The notes under the pieces: generated by a model | Told to the model about the DNA's origin: nothing | Databases searched by the model: none | What the model saw: only the letters and a program-made list of their open reading frames with translations | Position numbers and translations under genes: made by a program | Origin: an uncultured Eubacterium sp. | GTDB lineage: Bacteria > Bacillota > Clostridia > Peptostreptococcales > Anaerovoracaceae | Assembly (NCBI GenBank): GCA_900551775.1 | Contig: URXI01000136.1 | Span: 1 to 10,310 of the forward strand | DNA: 10,310 bases | Reading direction: 5' to 3' | In this document: positions 1 through 7,013 of the stretch, one piece after another | Position numbering within the stretch: position 1 is the stretch's first letter | Layout: every line of letters starts with the position of its first letter

Positions 1-97
1 TGATCGCTGCTGTCAGAGTTGTCTTTCCGTGGTCTACGTGACCGATTGTTCCGATATTGATATGCGGTTTGTTTCTCTCGAATTTTTGCTTTGCCAT
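1..97 (-). CDS. tuf: Elongation factor Tu, N-terminal fragment (cut by window edge)
   Basis: EF-Tu is the GTPase that delivers aminoacyl-tRNA to the ribosome. Only the first 32 codons are present. They begin MAKQKFERNKPHINIGTIGH and continue into VDHGKTTLTAAI, which is the start of the GTP-binding domain with its P-loop (GHVDHGKT). The ATG at 97-95 is preceded by AAAGGAG at 108-114, 10 nt upstream. The gene lies 41 nt after the 3' end of tRNA-Thr with no terminator or obvious promoter between them, so it is probably read from the promoter at 233-261. The rest of the gene lies left of the window. Identity is very secure because this N-terminus is almost invariant. Confidence 0.97.
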   Translation of the reverse strand, partial: MAKQKFERNKPHINIGTIGHVDHGKTTLTAAI

Positions 98-138
98 TTT
101 TACGTTTCTCCTTTAAATAAATAACAAATTAAATTTTT

Positions 139-215
<77 letters not shown>

Positions 216-232
216 CTGTCACATCTTTAGTA

Positions 233-261
233 ATCGTACTATATTTTTCACAGATTGTCAA
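233..261 (-). promoter_or_regulatory. Sigma-A promoter for tRNA-Thr and tuf
   Basis: On the minus strand there is a perfect -35 TTGACA at 261-256, a 17-nt spacer and a -10 TACGAT at 238-233. The predicted start is near 226, about ten bases before the tRNA. This is the strongest promoter match in the window, which fits the high demand for tRNA and EF-Tu. Confidence 0.85.
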
Positions 262-303
262 CAATTTGAAGTCATCAATCCGTAGATATTTTGTGATATT
301 TTT

Positions 304-331
304 ATGAAAAAATACGGCAGACGCCGTATTT
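304..331 (-). terminator. Intrinsic terminator after the GNAT gene
   Basis: On the minus strand the stem AAATACGGC (331-323) and its exact complement GCCGTATTT (318-310) enclose the loop GTCT. The 3' arm runs into T residues (312-307). The hairpin overlaps the last two bases of the GNAT stop codon TAA (332-330) and sits about 50 nt before the tRNA/tuf promoter, isolating the two units. Confidence 0.85.
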
Positions 332-839
332 ATCCAAAAAAGCTCTCATATTCACCCCTTAACATGGAATAAATAATCTGATCCAGATAGCCTCTCTCGG
401 CTTTATAATTTTGCCGTAGCACCCCGTCTCGATGCATACCCAGGCTCTCGTAGAGCTTAATACCGATCAAATTGTCAGGATAAACGTCCAGCCAGAATCG
501 ATTCGTCTCCATCTCTTCAAAAGCAAATCTCAACAGAGCTTCCATAGCTTCCCTGCCGAAGCCGACCGCTTTTTCTGAAATTGCGATTCGCCGAAGTTCA
601 AAGATGTTCGACTTAAAATCCAGCCTGACCAAAGCATAACCCACTACCACGCCATCCATTTTCTTCCTAAATATGAGCAGCAGGTGGTTTGGGTCAGCAA
701 TCTCCGCTTTATGCTCCTCATAAGTGCCGATCCACAGATAATCCCGATTGTCCGGATGGGATTCCAGGGCGATAATGGCATTGATGTGTTCTTCTTCTGC
801 CTCAGAAATAACCAATCTCTTTGTCTCCATCTCTTTCAT
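330..839 (-). CDS. GNAT-family N-acetyltransferase
   Basis: A 169-residue protein of the GCN5-related N-acetyltransferase fold, which transfers acetyl from acetyl-CoA to an amine. Visible family marks are ELRRIAISEKAVGFGREAM (about 81-99), corresponding to the beta4 strand and the acetyl-CoA pyrophosphate loop, and LDVYPDNLIGIKLYESLGM (about 117-135), the N-x-x-x-x-x-LYESLGF-type motif B. The layout resembles RimJ/RimL or SpeG-like single-domain enzymes, but the acceptor cannot be read from sequence. The ATG at 839 follows a good AGGAGGTG site 9 nt upstream. It lies 90 nt after sigH and ends in its own terminator, so it may be the last gene of the sigH transcript or a single-gene unit using the weak candidate promoter at 866-874. 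Confidence 0.88.
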   Translation of the reverse strand: MKEMETKRLVISEAEEEHINAIIALESHPDNRDYLWIGTYEEHKAEIADPNHLLLIFRKKMDGVVVGYALVRLDFKSNIFELRRIAISEKAVGFGREAMEALLRFAFEEMETNRFWLDVYPDNLIGIKLYESLGMHRDGVLRQNYKAERGYLDQIIYSMLRGEYESFFG

Positions 840-865
840 AAATTACGCACCTCCTACTATACTCC

Positions 866-874
866 ATCCTATCA
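866..874 (-). promoter_or_regulatory. Possible extended -10 promoter for the GNAT gene
   Basis: On the minus strand the sequence TGATAGGAT (874-866) has a TG one base ahead of the -10-like hexamer TAGGAT, which fits an extended -10 element. The matching -35 region is poor (GATACA at an 18-nt spacing). A start about 7 nt downstream would leave a short leader that still holds the AGGAGG ribosome binding site. This is a weak call. Confidence 0.25.
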
Positions 875-929
875 CAAGCAGCCGCCCTTGTATCCAGCCA
901 AACACGCAAAATCCGCCCGACCAAATTCA

Positions 930-1550
930 TCAAATTTCAAGATAACCCTGTATCTTCTTCTTAATTCTCTGCATGGCGTTGTCCACCGTTTTAGTCGGCC
1001 TGCGCAATTTAAAAGCTATTTCTCTGTAGTTCTTACCCTTCAGCATCTCATTCCAGACTTTGTTTTCAAAGGGACTGAAAATATCCTGTTCATTGGCTTT
1101 GAGATAGTCGACAACCTCTTTCATCAACATCATACTGACCGGATCGGTCTCTGGGCTGGTTGCCGCCAGCCGCTCTGACAGGGACTGTGTCTCGTCACCG
1201 TCCGTATCCTCTCCAGCACTGAGGGAGACAGATTCATTCAAAATCTGATGCTTTTGGCGATTGGCATGCTTGATCGCCGTAATAATCTGCCGGTTGACGC
1301 AAAGCTCTGCAAAGGTGCGGAAAGAAGCCTCTCCATCCTCGTCAAAATCGCGAATCGCTTTGAAAATACCGATCATCCCTTCTTGAATGACATCTTCGTT
1401 ATCCGCTCCGGCAATAAAATAAGTCTTGGATTTGATCTTTGCCAGCTCCTTATATTTGTTAATCAGATATTCATAAGCCGTGCTGCTGCCTTCCTGCGCC
1501 ATCTTTACGATGGATTCGTCCGACAACAGGTTTAGTTCCTTATTTTCCAT
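930..1550 (-). CDS. sigH: RNA polymerase sigma-H factor (sigma-30 family)
   Basis: A 206-residue sigma-70-family protein that aligns by eye along its length with Bacillus SigH, the alternative sigma of the transition to stationary phase and early sporulation. Region 2 spans about 25-105 and includes YLINKYKELAKIKSKTYF, GADNEDVIQEGMIGIFKAIRDF and FAELCVNRQIITAIKHANRQKH. An acidic, variable linker follows (about 108-140). Region 4 is at about 155-204, with the helix-turn-helix YREIAFKLRRPTKTVDNAMQRIKKKI. Its start overlaps the end of rlmB by 11 nt and has only a weak ribosome binding site (GCAGAGAG directly before ATG), which suggests translational coupling to rlmB. SigH also occurs in Clostridia that do not sporulate, so sporulation cannot be inferred from it alone. 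Confidence 0.93.
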   Translation of the reverse strand: MENKELNLLSDESIVKMAQEGSSTAYEYLINKYKELAKIKSKTYFIAGADNEDVIQEGMIGIFKAIRDFDEDGEASFRTFAELCVNRQIITAIKHANRQKHQILNESVSLSAGEDTDGDETQSLSERLAATSPETDPVSMMLMKEVVDYLKANEQDIFSPFENKVWNEMLKGKNYREIAFKLRRPTKTVDNAMQRIKKKIQGYLEI

Positions 1551-2427
1551 CTCTCTGCTTTCTTACCTCATACATCAAAATCGCTGCCGCATTAGACGCA
1601 TTCAATGATGTAATCTTTCCAACCATAGGCATGGAAACGATATAATCGCACTTTTTTCTGACCAGCTGGCTGATACCAGTTCCTTCGCTGCCGATGACCA
1701 ACGCGATTTTTCCTGTCAGGTTCTGATTGTAGTAATTTACGCCGCCCATATCGCACGCCGCAACCCAGATGCCGTTTTCTTTTAGACGATCAATGGTCTG
1801 CCCGATGTTGGCGACTTTCACACAAGGTACGTATTCGACGGCACCTGCAGAAGCTTTGACCGCTGCTTCCGTCAAACCGCAAGCACGGCGTTTTGGTATG
1901 ATGACACCATGCGCCCCTGCACATTCAGCCGTTCTCATGATCGCTCCCAGGTTGTGTGGATCCTCCAGATTGTCCAAAATGATGATGAACGGTTCTTCAC
2001 CCCTCTGTTCCGCCAGCGCGTAGATGTCCTCAAGTTCTGCATAACGGTAAGCAGAAGCATAGGCGATGACGCCTTGATGAGAGCCGCCCGCTGCAATTCT
2101 GTCCAGAGTAAGCTTATCGCTCTGATAAATTGGGATCTGCTTGTCCTTGGCCATGCCGATGATTTTGGCAATGGAGCCTTCAGCGCCCTTTCCAATCAGA
2201 ATTTTTTCTATTTCTCTATCGTTTTTGAGCGCCTCAATAATCGGATTCCTGCCAATGATAACATTATCGGCAATCGGCTCTTCAAACGCCTCATATCCAG
2301 CCGCCTTCGCCGTCCTCACAGGCCTTACAGGTCTCTGACTTTTCCCTTCTGCCCTCGGAACATAGCGCTTGCCTTTACGTCCGTTAATTTCTTCCCAATT
2401 TCTTTTGTTTTTTCTCTTTTCTGCCAT
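1540..2427 (-). CDS. rlmB: 23S rRNA (guanosine-2'-O-)-methyltransferase RlmB, TrmH/SpoU family
   Basis: A 295-residue SPOUT-class methyltransferase; the family uses S-adenosylmethionine to methylate the 2'-O of a conserved guanosine in domain V of 23S rRNA. Residues 1-50 are a basic, probably disordered extension. The substrate-binding domain starts near 55 with NVIIGRNPIIEAL. The catalytic knot carries motif 1 LDNLEDPHNLGAIMRTAE (151-168, with N160 and R165), motif 2 VIGSEGTGIS (244-253) and motif 3 SLNASNAAAI (274-283), all intact. The ATG at 2427 follows AGGAGA, which lies inside the last codons of dfrA; the gap between the genes is 3 nt. The rlmB-sigH neighbourhood is common in Firmicutes, where a YacP-type gene often sits between them; none is present here. 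Confidence 0.93.
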   Translation of the reverse strand: MAEKRKNKRNWEEINGRKGKRYVPRAEGKSQRPVRPVRTAKAAGYEAFEEPIADNVIIGRNPIIEALKNDREIEKILIGKGAEGSIAKIIGMAKDKQIPIYQSDKLTLDRIAAGGSHQGVIAYASAYRYAELEDIYALAEQRGEEPFIIILDNLEDPHNLGAIMRTAECAGAHGVIIPKRRACGLTEAAVKASAGAVEYVPCVKVANIGQTIDRLKENGIWVAACDMGGVNYYNQNLTGKIALVIGSEGTGISQLVRKKCDYIVSMPMVGKITSLNASNAAAILMYEVRKQRDGK

Positions 2428-2430
2428 GAA

Positions 2431-2919
2431 TTATTTTCTCCTATATTCAAAAAACTGATAGCGGATGCCCTTCTCTTCCTGCACCTCACTCTGCCAGACG
2501 ATTTCAAACTCGTTCATCTCGTCCAGGTTTACAAACCAGGTGTCTGCCTCGAACTTCTGATAAATTTTTGTAATGTAGCACGTATCACATTTAGGGAGGA
2601 ACTCCCTGTACACTTTGCCGCCTCCGATGATGAATACGTCGTCGCCGTCGTACTTTTTCAGCACGTCGTCAAGCTCATCCTCAGAATGAACGATCAAAAC
2701 CCCTTCGGGCGCATAGTTCTCTCTCGTAGTCAGAACGATGTTGTCCCGGTTCGGCAAAGGCTTGCCGCCTGGCAGACTTTCCAAAGTCGGCCGGCCCATG
2801 ACCACCGTCTTCCCGCGGGTTCTCTCTTTAAAATACTTCAAATCGCCGGGGATGTGGCAGAGCAGTCCTCCGTCCCTCCCAATGGCCCAGTTTTCATCTG
2901 CTGCTAGTATGAGTTTCAT
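2431..2919 (-). CDS. dfrA: Dihydrofolate reductase
   Basis: A 162-residue enzyme that reduces dihydrofolate to tetrahydrofolate with NADPH, restoring the cofactor oxidised by ThyA. Family marks are WAIGRDGGLL (11-20), the catalytic acidic residue D26 in IPGDLKYF, the NADPH-binding segments MGRPTLESLP (41-50) and FIIGGGKVY (96-104), and the C-terminal FEADTWF strand. Length is normal for the family. Position 21 is Cys where Escherichia coli DHFR has Trp22. The ATG at 2919 follows AAAGGA at a spacing of about 8 nt. It heads a dfrA-rlmB-sigH run and is separated from thyA by the 257-bp non-coding stretch. A candidate promoter lies at 3009-3035. Confidence 0.95.
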   Translation of the reverse strand: MKLILAADENWAIGRDGGLLCHIPGDLKYFKERTRGKTVVMGRPTLESLPGGKPLPNRDNIVLTTRENYAPEGVLIVHSEDELDDVLKKYDGDDVFIIGGGKVYREFLPKCDTCYITKIYQKFEADTWFVNLDEMNEFEIVWQSEVQEEKGIRYQFFEYRRK

Positions 2920-3008
2920 CTATTTGTTCCTTTCAAGCCTATTCAATTTCATATGAACTGCTGTCATCTGTTCATTTTTAACTAAATCAGTGCAATTGAG
3001 CGGATTTG

Positions 3009-3035
3009 AGTATAAAAAAACCGTATTTTTATCAA
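3009..3035 (-). promoter_or_regulatory. Candidate promoter for dfrA-rlmB-sigH
   Basis: On the minus strand there is a -35-like TTGATA (3035-3030), a 15-nt spacer and a -10-like TATACT (3014-3009). The hexamers are good, but the spacer is shorter than the usual 16-18. The -10 lies inside the conserved inverted arm of the repeat element. The leader to dfrA would be about 80 nt. It is the best candidate I can see upstream of dfrA. Confidence 0.4.
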
Positions 3036-3069
3036 AAACCCACCGTTCCGTCTCAATTTATCCTGTTAT

Positions 3070-3097
3070 TTTACATTTATTTACTTTTTATTATACT
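3070..3097 (+). promoter_or_regulatory. Promoter-like sequence on the plus strand, pointing toward the 3' end of thyA
   Basis: On the plus strand there is TTTACA (3070-3075), a 16-nt spacer and TATACT (3092-3097). It is the mirror image of the minus-strand candidate because both -10 boxes fall in the inverted arms. Any transcript would be antisense to thyA. AT-rich DNA often matches promoters by chance, so this is tentative. Confidence 0.25.
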
Positions 3098-3150
3098 CAA
3101 ATCCGGCAAATCATCCCTATTTAGTTAAAAACCTGGCCTCCCCTGGGCTG

Positions 3151-3170
3151 TGCCCTGCGCTTGCAGGGCA
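3151..3170 (-). other. GC-rich perfect hairpin just after thyA
   Basis: TGCCCTGC (3170-3163 on the minus strand) pairs perfectly with GCAGGGCA (3158-3151) around the loop AAGC. It begins 6 nt after the thyA stop codon. No U-run follows directly; the nearest T-run is at 3131-3127, about 20 nt on, after another GC-rich block. It may be a 3'-end stabilising hairpin or a poor terminator for the cysE-thyA transcript. Confidence 0.45.
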
Positions 3171-3176
3171 GAACCA

Positions 3177-4007
3177 TTATACCGCAATTGGTATGTTTTT
3201 GATCTGTGGGTTCTTCTGATAATCCTCGATGATCAAGTCGTCAGTTGTAAAGTCGTAAAAATCCTTCACCGCCGGGTTGAGGCTGAACTTCGGTGCCGGA
3301 TACTGCGGCCGCTGAATCAATTCTTCAATAATCGGAATATGCCGATCATAGATATGGGCATCAGCAATGACGTGAACCAATTCTCCCGGTTCAAAACCAC
3401 ACGCCTGGGCAAGCATGTACACCAGAACGGAATACTGCACCACATTCCAGTTATTGGCTGCCAAAATATCCTGAGAACGCTGATTCAGAACGGCATTGAG
3501 CTTGTTTCCGGTTACATTAAAGGTCATGCTGTAAGCACAAGGCTCCAGACCCATTTCCATCAGATCCGCAAAATTATAGATATTGGTCATGATCCGCCTC
3601 GACTGCGGCGTATTTTTCAGCTGCCAGATGACATTATCCACCTGATCCATTTCGCCCTGTCTGAACTTGTATTTCACACCCAGCTGATAACCATAGGCCT
3701 TGCCGATAGAACCGCTTTCGTCAGCCCATTCATCCCAGATGTGGCTCTTCAAATCGTTGATATTGTTGGATTTCTTCTGCCAAATCCACAGCATCTCATC
3801 CACTGCCGATTTAATGGCTGTCGGCCGCAAAGTCAGCGCTGGAAACTCGTCCGAAAGATCATACCGATTGACCACGCCAAAAGTTTTAATCGTGTAAGCC
3901 GGTGAACCGTCTTCCCATCTCGCTCTGACTTCCTGCCCCTCTGTAGAAAAGCCGTGATCCAAAATCTCACGGCACATATTCACAAATAATCCGTCTGCTT
4001 TACTCAT
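3177..4007 (-). CDS. thyA: Thymidylate synthase ThyA
   Basis: Converts dUMP to dTMP using methylenetetrahydrofolate and releases dihydrofolate, which DfrA recycles. The protein is 276 residues from the ATG at 4007. That start has GAGGAG 8 nt upstream; a GTG at 4016 in the same frame would lie on top of this site. Recognisable parts are the SRRIMTN phosphate-binding arginines (R137, R138), the catalytic C157 in EPCAYSMTFNV, QRSQD (176-180), a substrate-binding Asn in NNWNVVQY, and DAHIY (216-220). The residue after the catalytic Cys is Ala rather than the usual His, and the N-terminal loop that normally reads DRTGTGT is unlike the classical form, placing it in a divergent branch. It starts 5 nt after mrnC. 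Confidence 0.94.
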   Translation of the reverse strand: MSKADGLFVNMCREILDHGFSTEGQEVRARWEDGSPAYTIKTFGVVNRYDLSDEFPALTLRPTAIKSAVDEMLWIWQKKSNNINDLKSHIWDEWADESGSIGKAYGYQLGVKYKFRQGEMDQVDNVIWQLKNTPQSRRIMTNIYNFADLMEMGLEPCAYSMTFNVTGNKLNAVLNQRSQDILAANNWNVVQYSVLVYMLAQACGFEPGELVHVIADAHIYDRHIPIIEELIQRPQYPAPKFSLNPAVKDFYDFTTDDLIIEDYQKNPQIKNIPIAV

Positions 4008-4012
4008 CGCTA

Positions 4013-4402
4013 TCACTCCTCAATTCTTTTCAGCGCTTCCAGCGCCACTTCTTCCAGGCGCTGTGTCTGACCATCCAGATAGAGAAAGCCCATCAAGGCT
4101 TCAAAGGCTGTAGCCAGCTTGTAGGTCACGGCATCTGCACTTCTTGCCTTTGACGCCGTCTTCCGGTTTCTGGCCCGCCTGACCAATCCAGCCTCCTCTT
4201 CTGTCAAAAAATCCTTCAGTAAGGACTTTACGGCTTTTGCCTGTCCGTCAGCACACACGTACTTGATGGCTTCCTTGTGCAGTCTGTCCGCATTCTGCTG
4301 CCCACTGTCCATCACATATTTCCGCGCATATATCTCATAAACGGCATCGCCTAAAAAAGCCAATGCCGTTGTATTTATTTCCCTTGGATTCAGTTGTTTC
4401 AT
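4013..4402 (-). CDS. mrnC: Mini-ribonuclease III
   Basis: A 129-residue protein made of an RNase III catalytic domain without the double-stranded-RNA-binding domain. In Firmicutes this dimeric enzyme trims the ends of 23S rRNA precursor. The signature LAFLGDAVYEIYARKYV near residues 14-30 holds the catalytic acidic residue of the first motif, and ATAFEALMGFLYLDG near 97-111 holds the second acidic motif (FEA). Length is normal. It starts 1 nt after the cysS stop codon with no clear ribosome binding site, so it is probably translationally coupled to cysS. The cysS-mrnC pairing is typical of Bacilli and Clostridia and supports the call. Confidence 0.93.
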   Translation of the reverse strand: MKQLNPREINTTALAFLGDAVYEIYARKYVMDSGQQNADRLHKEAIKYVCADGQAKAVKSLLKDFLTEEEAGLVRRARNRKTASKARSADAVTYKLATAFEALMGFLYLDGQTQRLEEVALEALKRIEE

Positions 4403-4403
4403 A

Positions 4404-5790
<1,387 letters not shown>

Positions 5791-5804
<14 letters not shown>

Positions 5805-6462
5805 CTTCATTCCCTTTCTGGTTTTGCTTATTTATCTGATTGAGCTTGTTCTCCAGCATTACAATTCTTCTGCGCAGGCATTCCAGTTCCGTAGCCACAG
5901 GGTCCGGCAGATTGACCTGGTTAAGGTCTTCTGTGCTTTCCCCATATCTCTTGACAATTTTACCCGGAATCCCCACAACCGTACATCCCGGCGGAATTTC
6001 ATTGAGCACGATGGACCCTGCGCCGATTTTCACGTCGTCGCCCACCTTGAAAGGTCCCAGGACCCTGGCGCCGGAGCTGACAATGACTCTGTTGCCAATG
6101 GTAGGATGGCGTTTTCCTGTATCTTTTCCCGTTCCCCCTAAGGTGACACCCTGATACAGCGTCACGTCATCACCAATTTCAGTCGTTTCCCCGATGACCA
6201 CTGCCATACCGTGGTCGATGAAACATCTGCGCCCGATGGTTGCACCCGGATGAATTTCTACGCCTGTCAGCCATCTGGCAAACTGTGATATGATTCTGGC
6301 CAATAGCTTCAATCTGTGTTTGTACAGGGAGTGCGCCGGCTTATGAAAAATCAACGCCCAAACGCCCGGATAACACAGCAAAACCTCTATACTGTTTCTC
6401 GCTGCCGGGTCTTTTTTGAGTACCGTCTGAATATCCTCATGAACGTCCCTAAAGAATGCCAT
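5791..6462 (-). CDS. cysE: Serine O-acetyltransferase
   Basis: Transfers acetyl from acetyl-CoA to serine, giving O-acetylserine, the first dedicated step of cysteine synthesis. The 223-residue protein has a left-handed beta-helix of hexapeptide repeats (about 66-170), the catalytic region DHGMAVVIGETTEIGDD with H84, and GGTGKDTGKRHPTIG with H119, matching H158 and H193 of the longer Escherichia coli enzyme. It lacks about 74 N-terminal residues relative to that enzyme, as is normal for the Firmicutes form. Residues 190-215 look like a short charged coiled coil. The ATG at 6462 follows AAAGGATGA. It directly precedes and overlaps cysS, coupling cysteine supply to its use in translation. Confidence 0.96.
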
Positions 6463-6491
6463 TTTGATTCATCCTTTCATAACTAAGAATT

Positions 6492-6515
6492 AATTTTGTA
6501 TTTATACCCAAAATT
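6492..6515. promoter_or_regulatory. Dyad symmetry around the cysE -10 box (possible operator)
   Basis: AATTTTG at 6492-6498 and its exact reverse complement CAAAATT at 6509-6515 flank ten bases that contain the -10 box of the candidate cysE promoter. The position would suit a repressor site, but the sequence is AT-rich and only 7+7 bases match, so chance is possible. I cannot assign it to a known regulator. Confidence 0.25.
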
Positions 6516-6530
6516 TCCCGTTTTACACAA
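6501..6530 (-). promoter_or_regulatory. Candidate promoter for cysE-cysS-mrnC-thyA
   Basis: In the 73-nt gap between the cyclophilin gene and cysE, the minus strand has TTGTGT (6530-6525), an 18-nt spacer and TATAAA (6506-6501). The predicted leader is about 30 nt, too short for a T-box or riboswitch. No terminator is visible in the gap, so read-through from the upstream operon is also likely. Confidence 0.5.
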
Positions 6531-6535
6531 ACAAA

Positions 6536-7012
6536 TTATTCAACTGTCACAGTTTTGATAACGACCGGTTCAATTGGGTCATCCATTCTTCCTCTTGGCA
6601 CATTGGCAATGTCCAGAGCCACATCGATACCCTCCGTAATCTTGCCAAATGCAGCATATTCTCCATCGAGATGCGGAGCGTCCGCCACCATGACGAAGAA
6701 CTGCGAACCAGCAGAATCCGGTACCATGGTTCTTGCCATAGATAAAACACCTGTCGTATGTTTCAGATCATTCTTCACGCCATTAGAGTTGAATTCCCCT
6801 TTGATGGTGTATCCAGGGCCGCCTGTTCCATTTCCTTTTGGGCATCCTCCCTGAATCATGAAGCCTGGAATCACTCTGTGAAAAGTCAATCCGTTATAAA
6901 ATCCATCTTTCGCTAATTTTTCAAAATTTTCTACGGTAATTGGCGCGATGTCCTCGTACAGTTCACCCTTCATAACGCCGCCTTTTTCCATTTCGATGAT
7001 TACTTTTTTCAT
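6536..7012 (-). CDS. Peptidyl-prolyl cis-trans isomerase, cyclophilin type
   Basis: A 158-residue single-domain cyclophilin without a signal peptide, so cytoplasmic; it isomerises Xaa-Pro peptide bonds during folding. The active-site block FHRVIPGFMIQGG (44-56) contains the catalytic R46, F51 and Q54. Other core motifs are GYTIKGEF, SMARTMVPDSAGSQFFV (91-107) and HLDGEYAAFGKITEG (114-128). The Trp that contacts cyclosporin in some eukaryotic cyclophilins is absent, as in many bacterial members. Its ATG lies 1 nt after the NUDIX stop codon, with AAAGGAG about 10 nt upstream. It is the last gene of the proS-side run. Confidence 0.94.
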   Translation of the reverse strand: MKKVIIEMEKGGVMKGELYEDIAPITVENFEKLAKDGFYNGLTFHRVIPGFMIQGGCPKGNGTGGPGYTIKGEFNSNGVKNDLKHTTGVLSMARTMVPDSAGSQFFVMVADAPHLDGEYAAFGKITEGIDVALDIANVPRGRMDDPIEPVVIKTVTVE

Positions 7013-7013
7013 T

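Larger units (their letters stand above)
2975..3131. repeat. 157-bp AT-rich element with matching inverted arms (MITE-like or large hairpin)
   Basis: The outer 13 bases TTTTTAACTAAAT (2975-2987) recur as an exact reverse complement at 3119-3131. The 15 bases CGGATTTGAGTATAA (3001-3015) recur as an exact reverse complement at 3091-3105, extending to 20 bases with one mismatch (3001-3020 and 3086-3105). The two matching blocks in each arm are separated by exactly 13 bases that do not match (2988-3000 and 3106-3118). The centre (3021-3085) is AT-rich and has no open reading frame. The symmetry and equal spacing make chance unlikely. It could be a small non-autonomous transposable element or a structured RNA/terminator-like region. 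A TA lies just inside the T/A runs at both ends, which would suit a TA target site but proves nothing. Confidence 0.7.

Noticed and set aside
840..929. Terminator between sigH and the GNAT gene
   Set aside because: No stem followed by a U-run is visible on the minus strand in this 90-nt gap, so read-through is possible.
1909..2907. 332-codon open frame on the plus strand across rlmB and dfrA
   Set aside because: It is antisense to two intact genes with full family motifs, its translation resembles no family, and I saw no supporting context. It is a shadow of the opposite-strand codon pattern.
3150..3905. 251-codon open frame on the plus strand opposite thyA
   Set aside because: It is antisense to the well supported thyA and has no recognisable domain. 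The promoter-like sequence at 3070-3097 is too weak to make it a gene.
3177..4016. thyA starting with GTG at 4016
   Set aside because: That GTG is part of the GAGGAGTG ribosome binding site and overlaps the mrnC stop. The ATG at 4007 has proper spacing.
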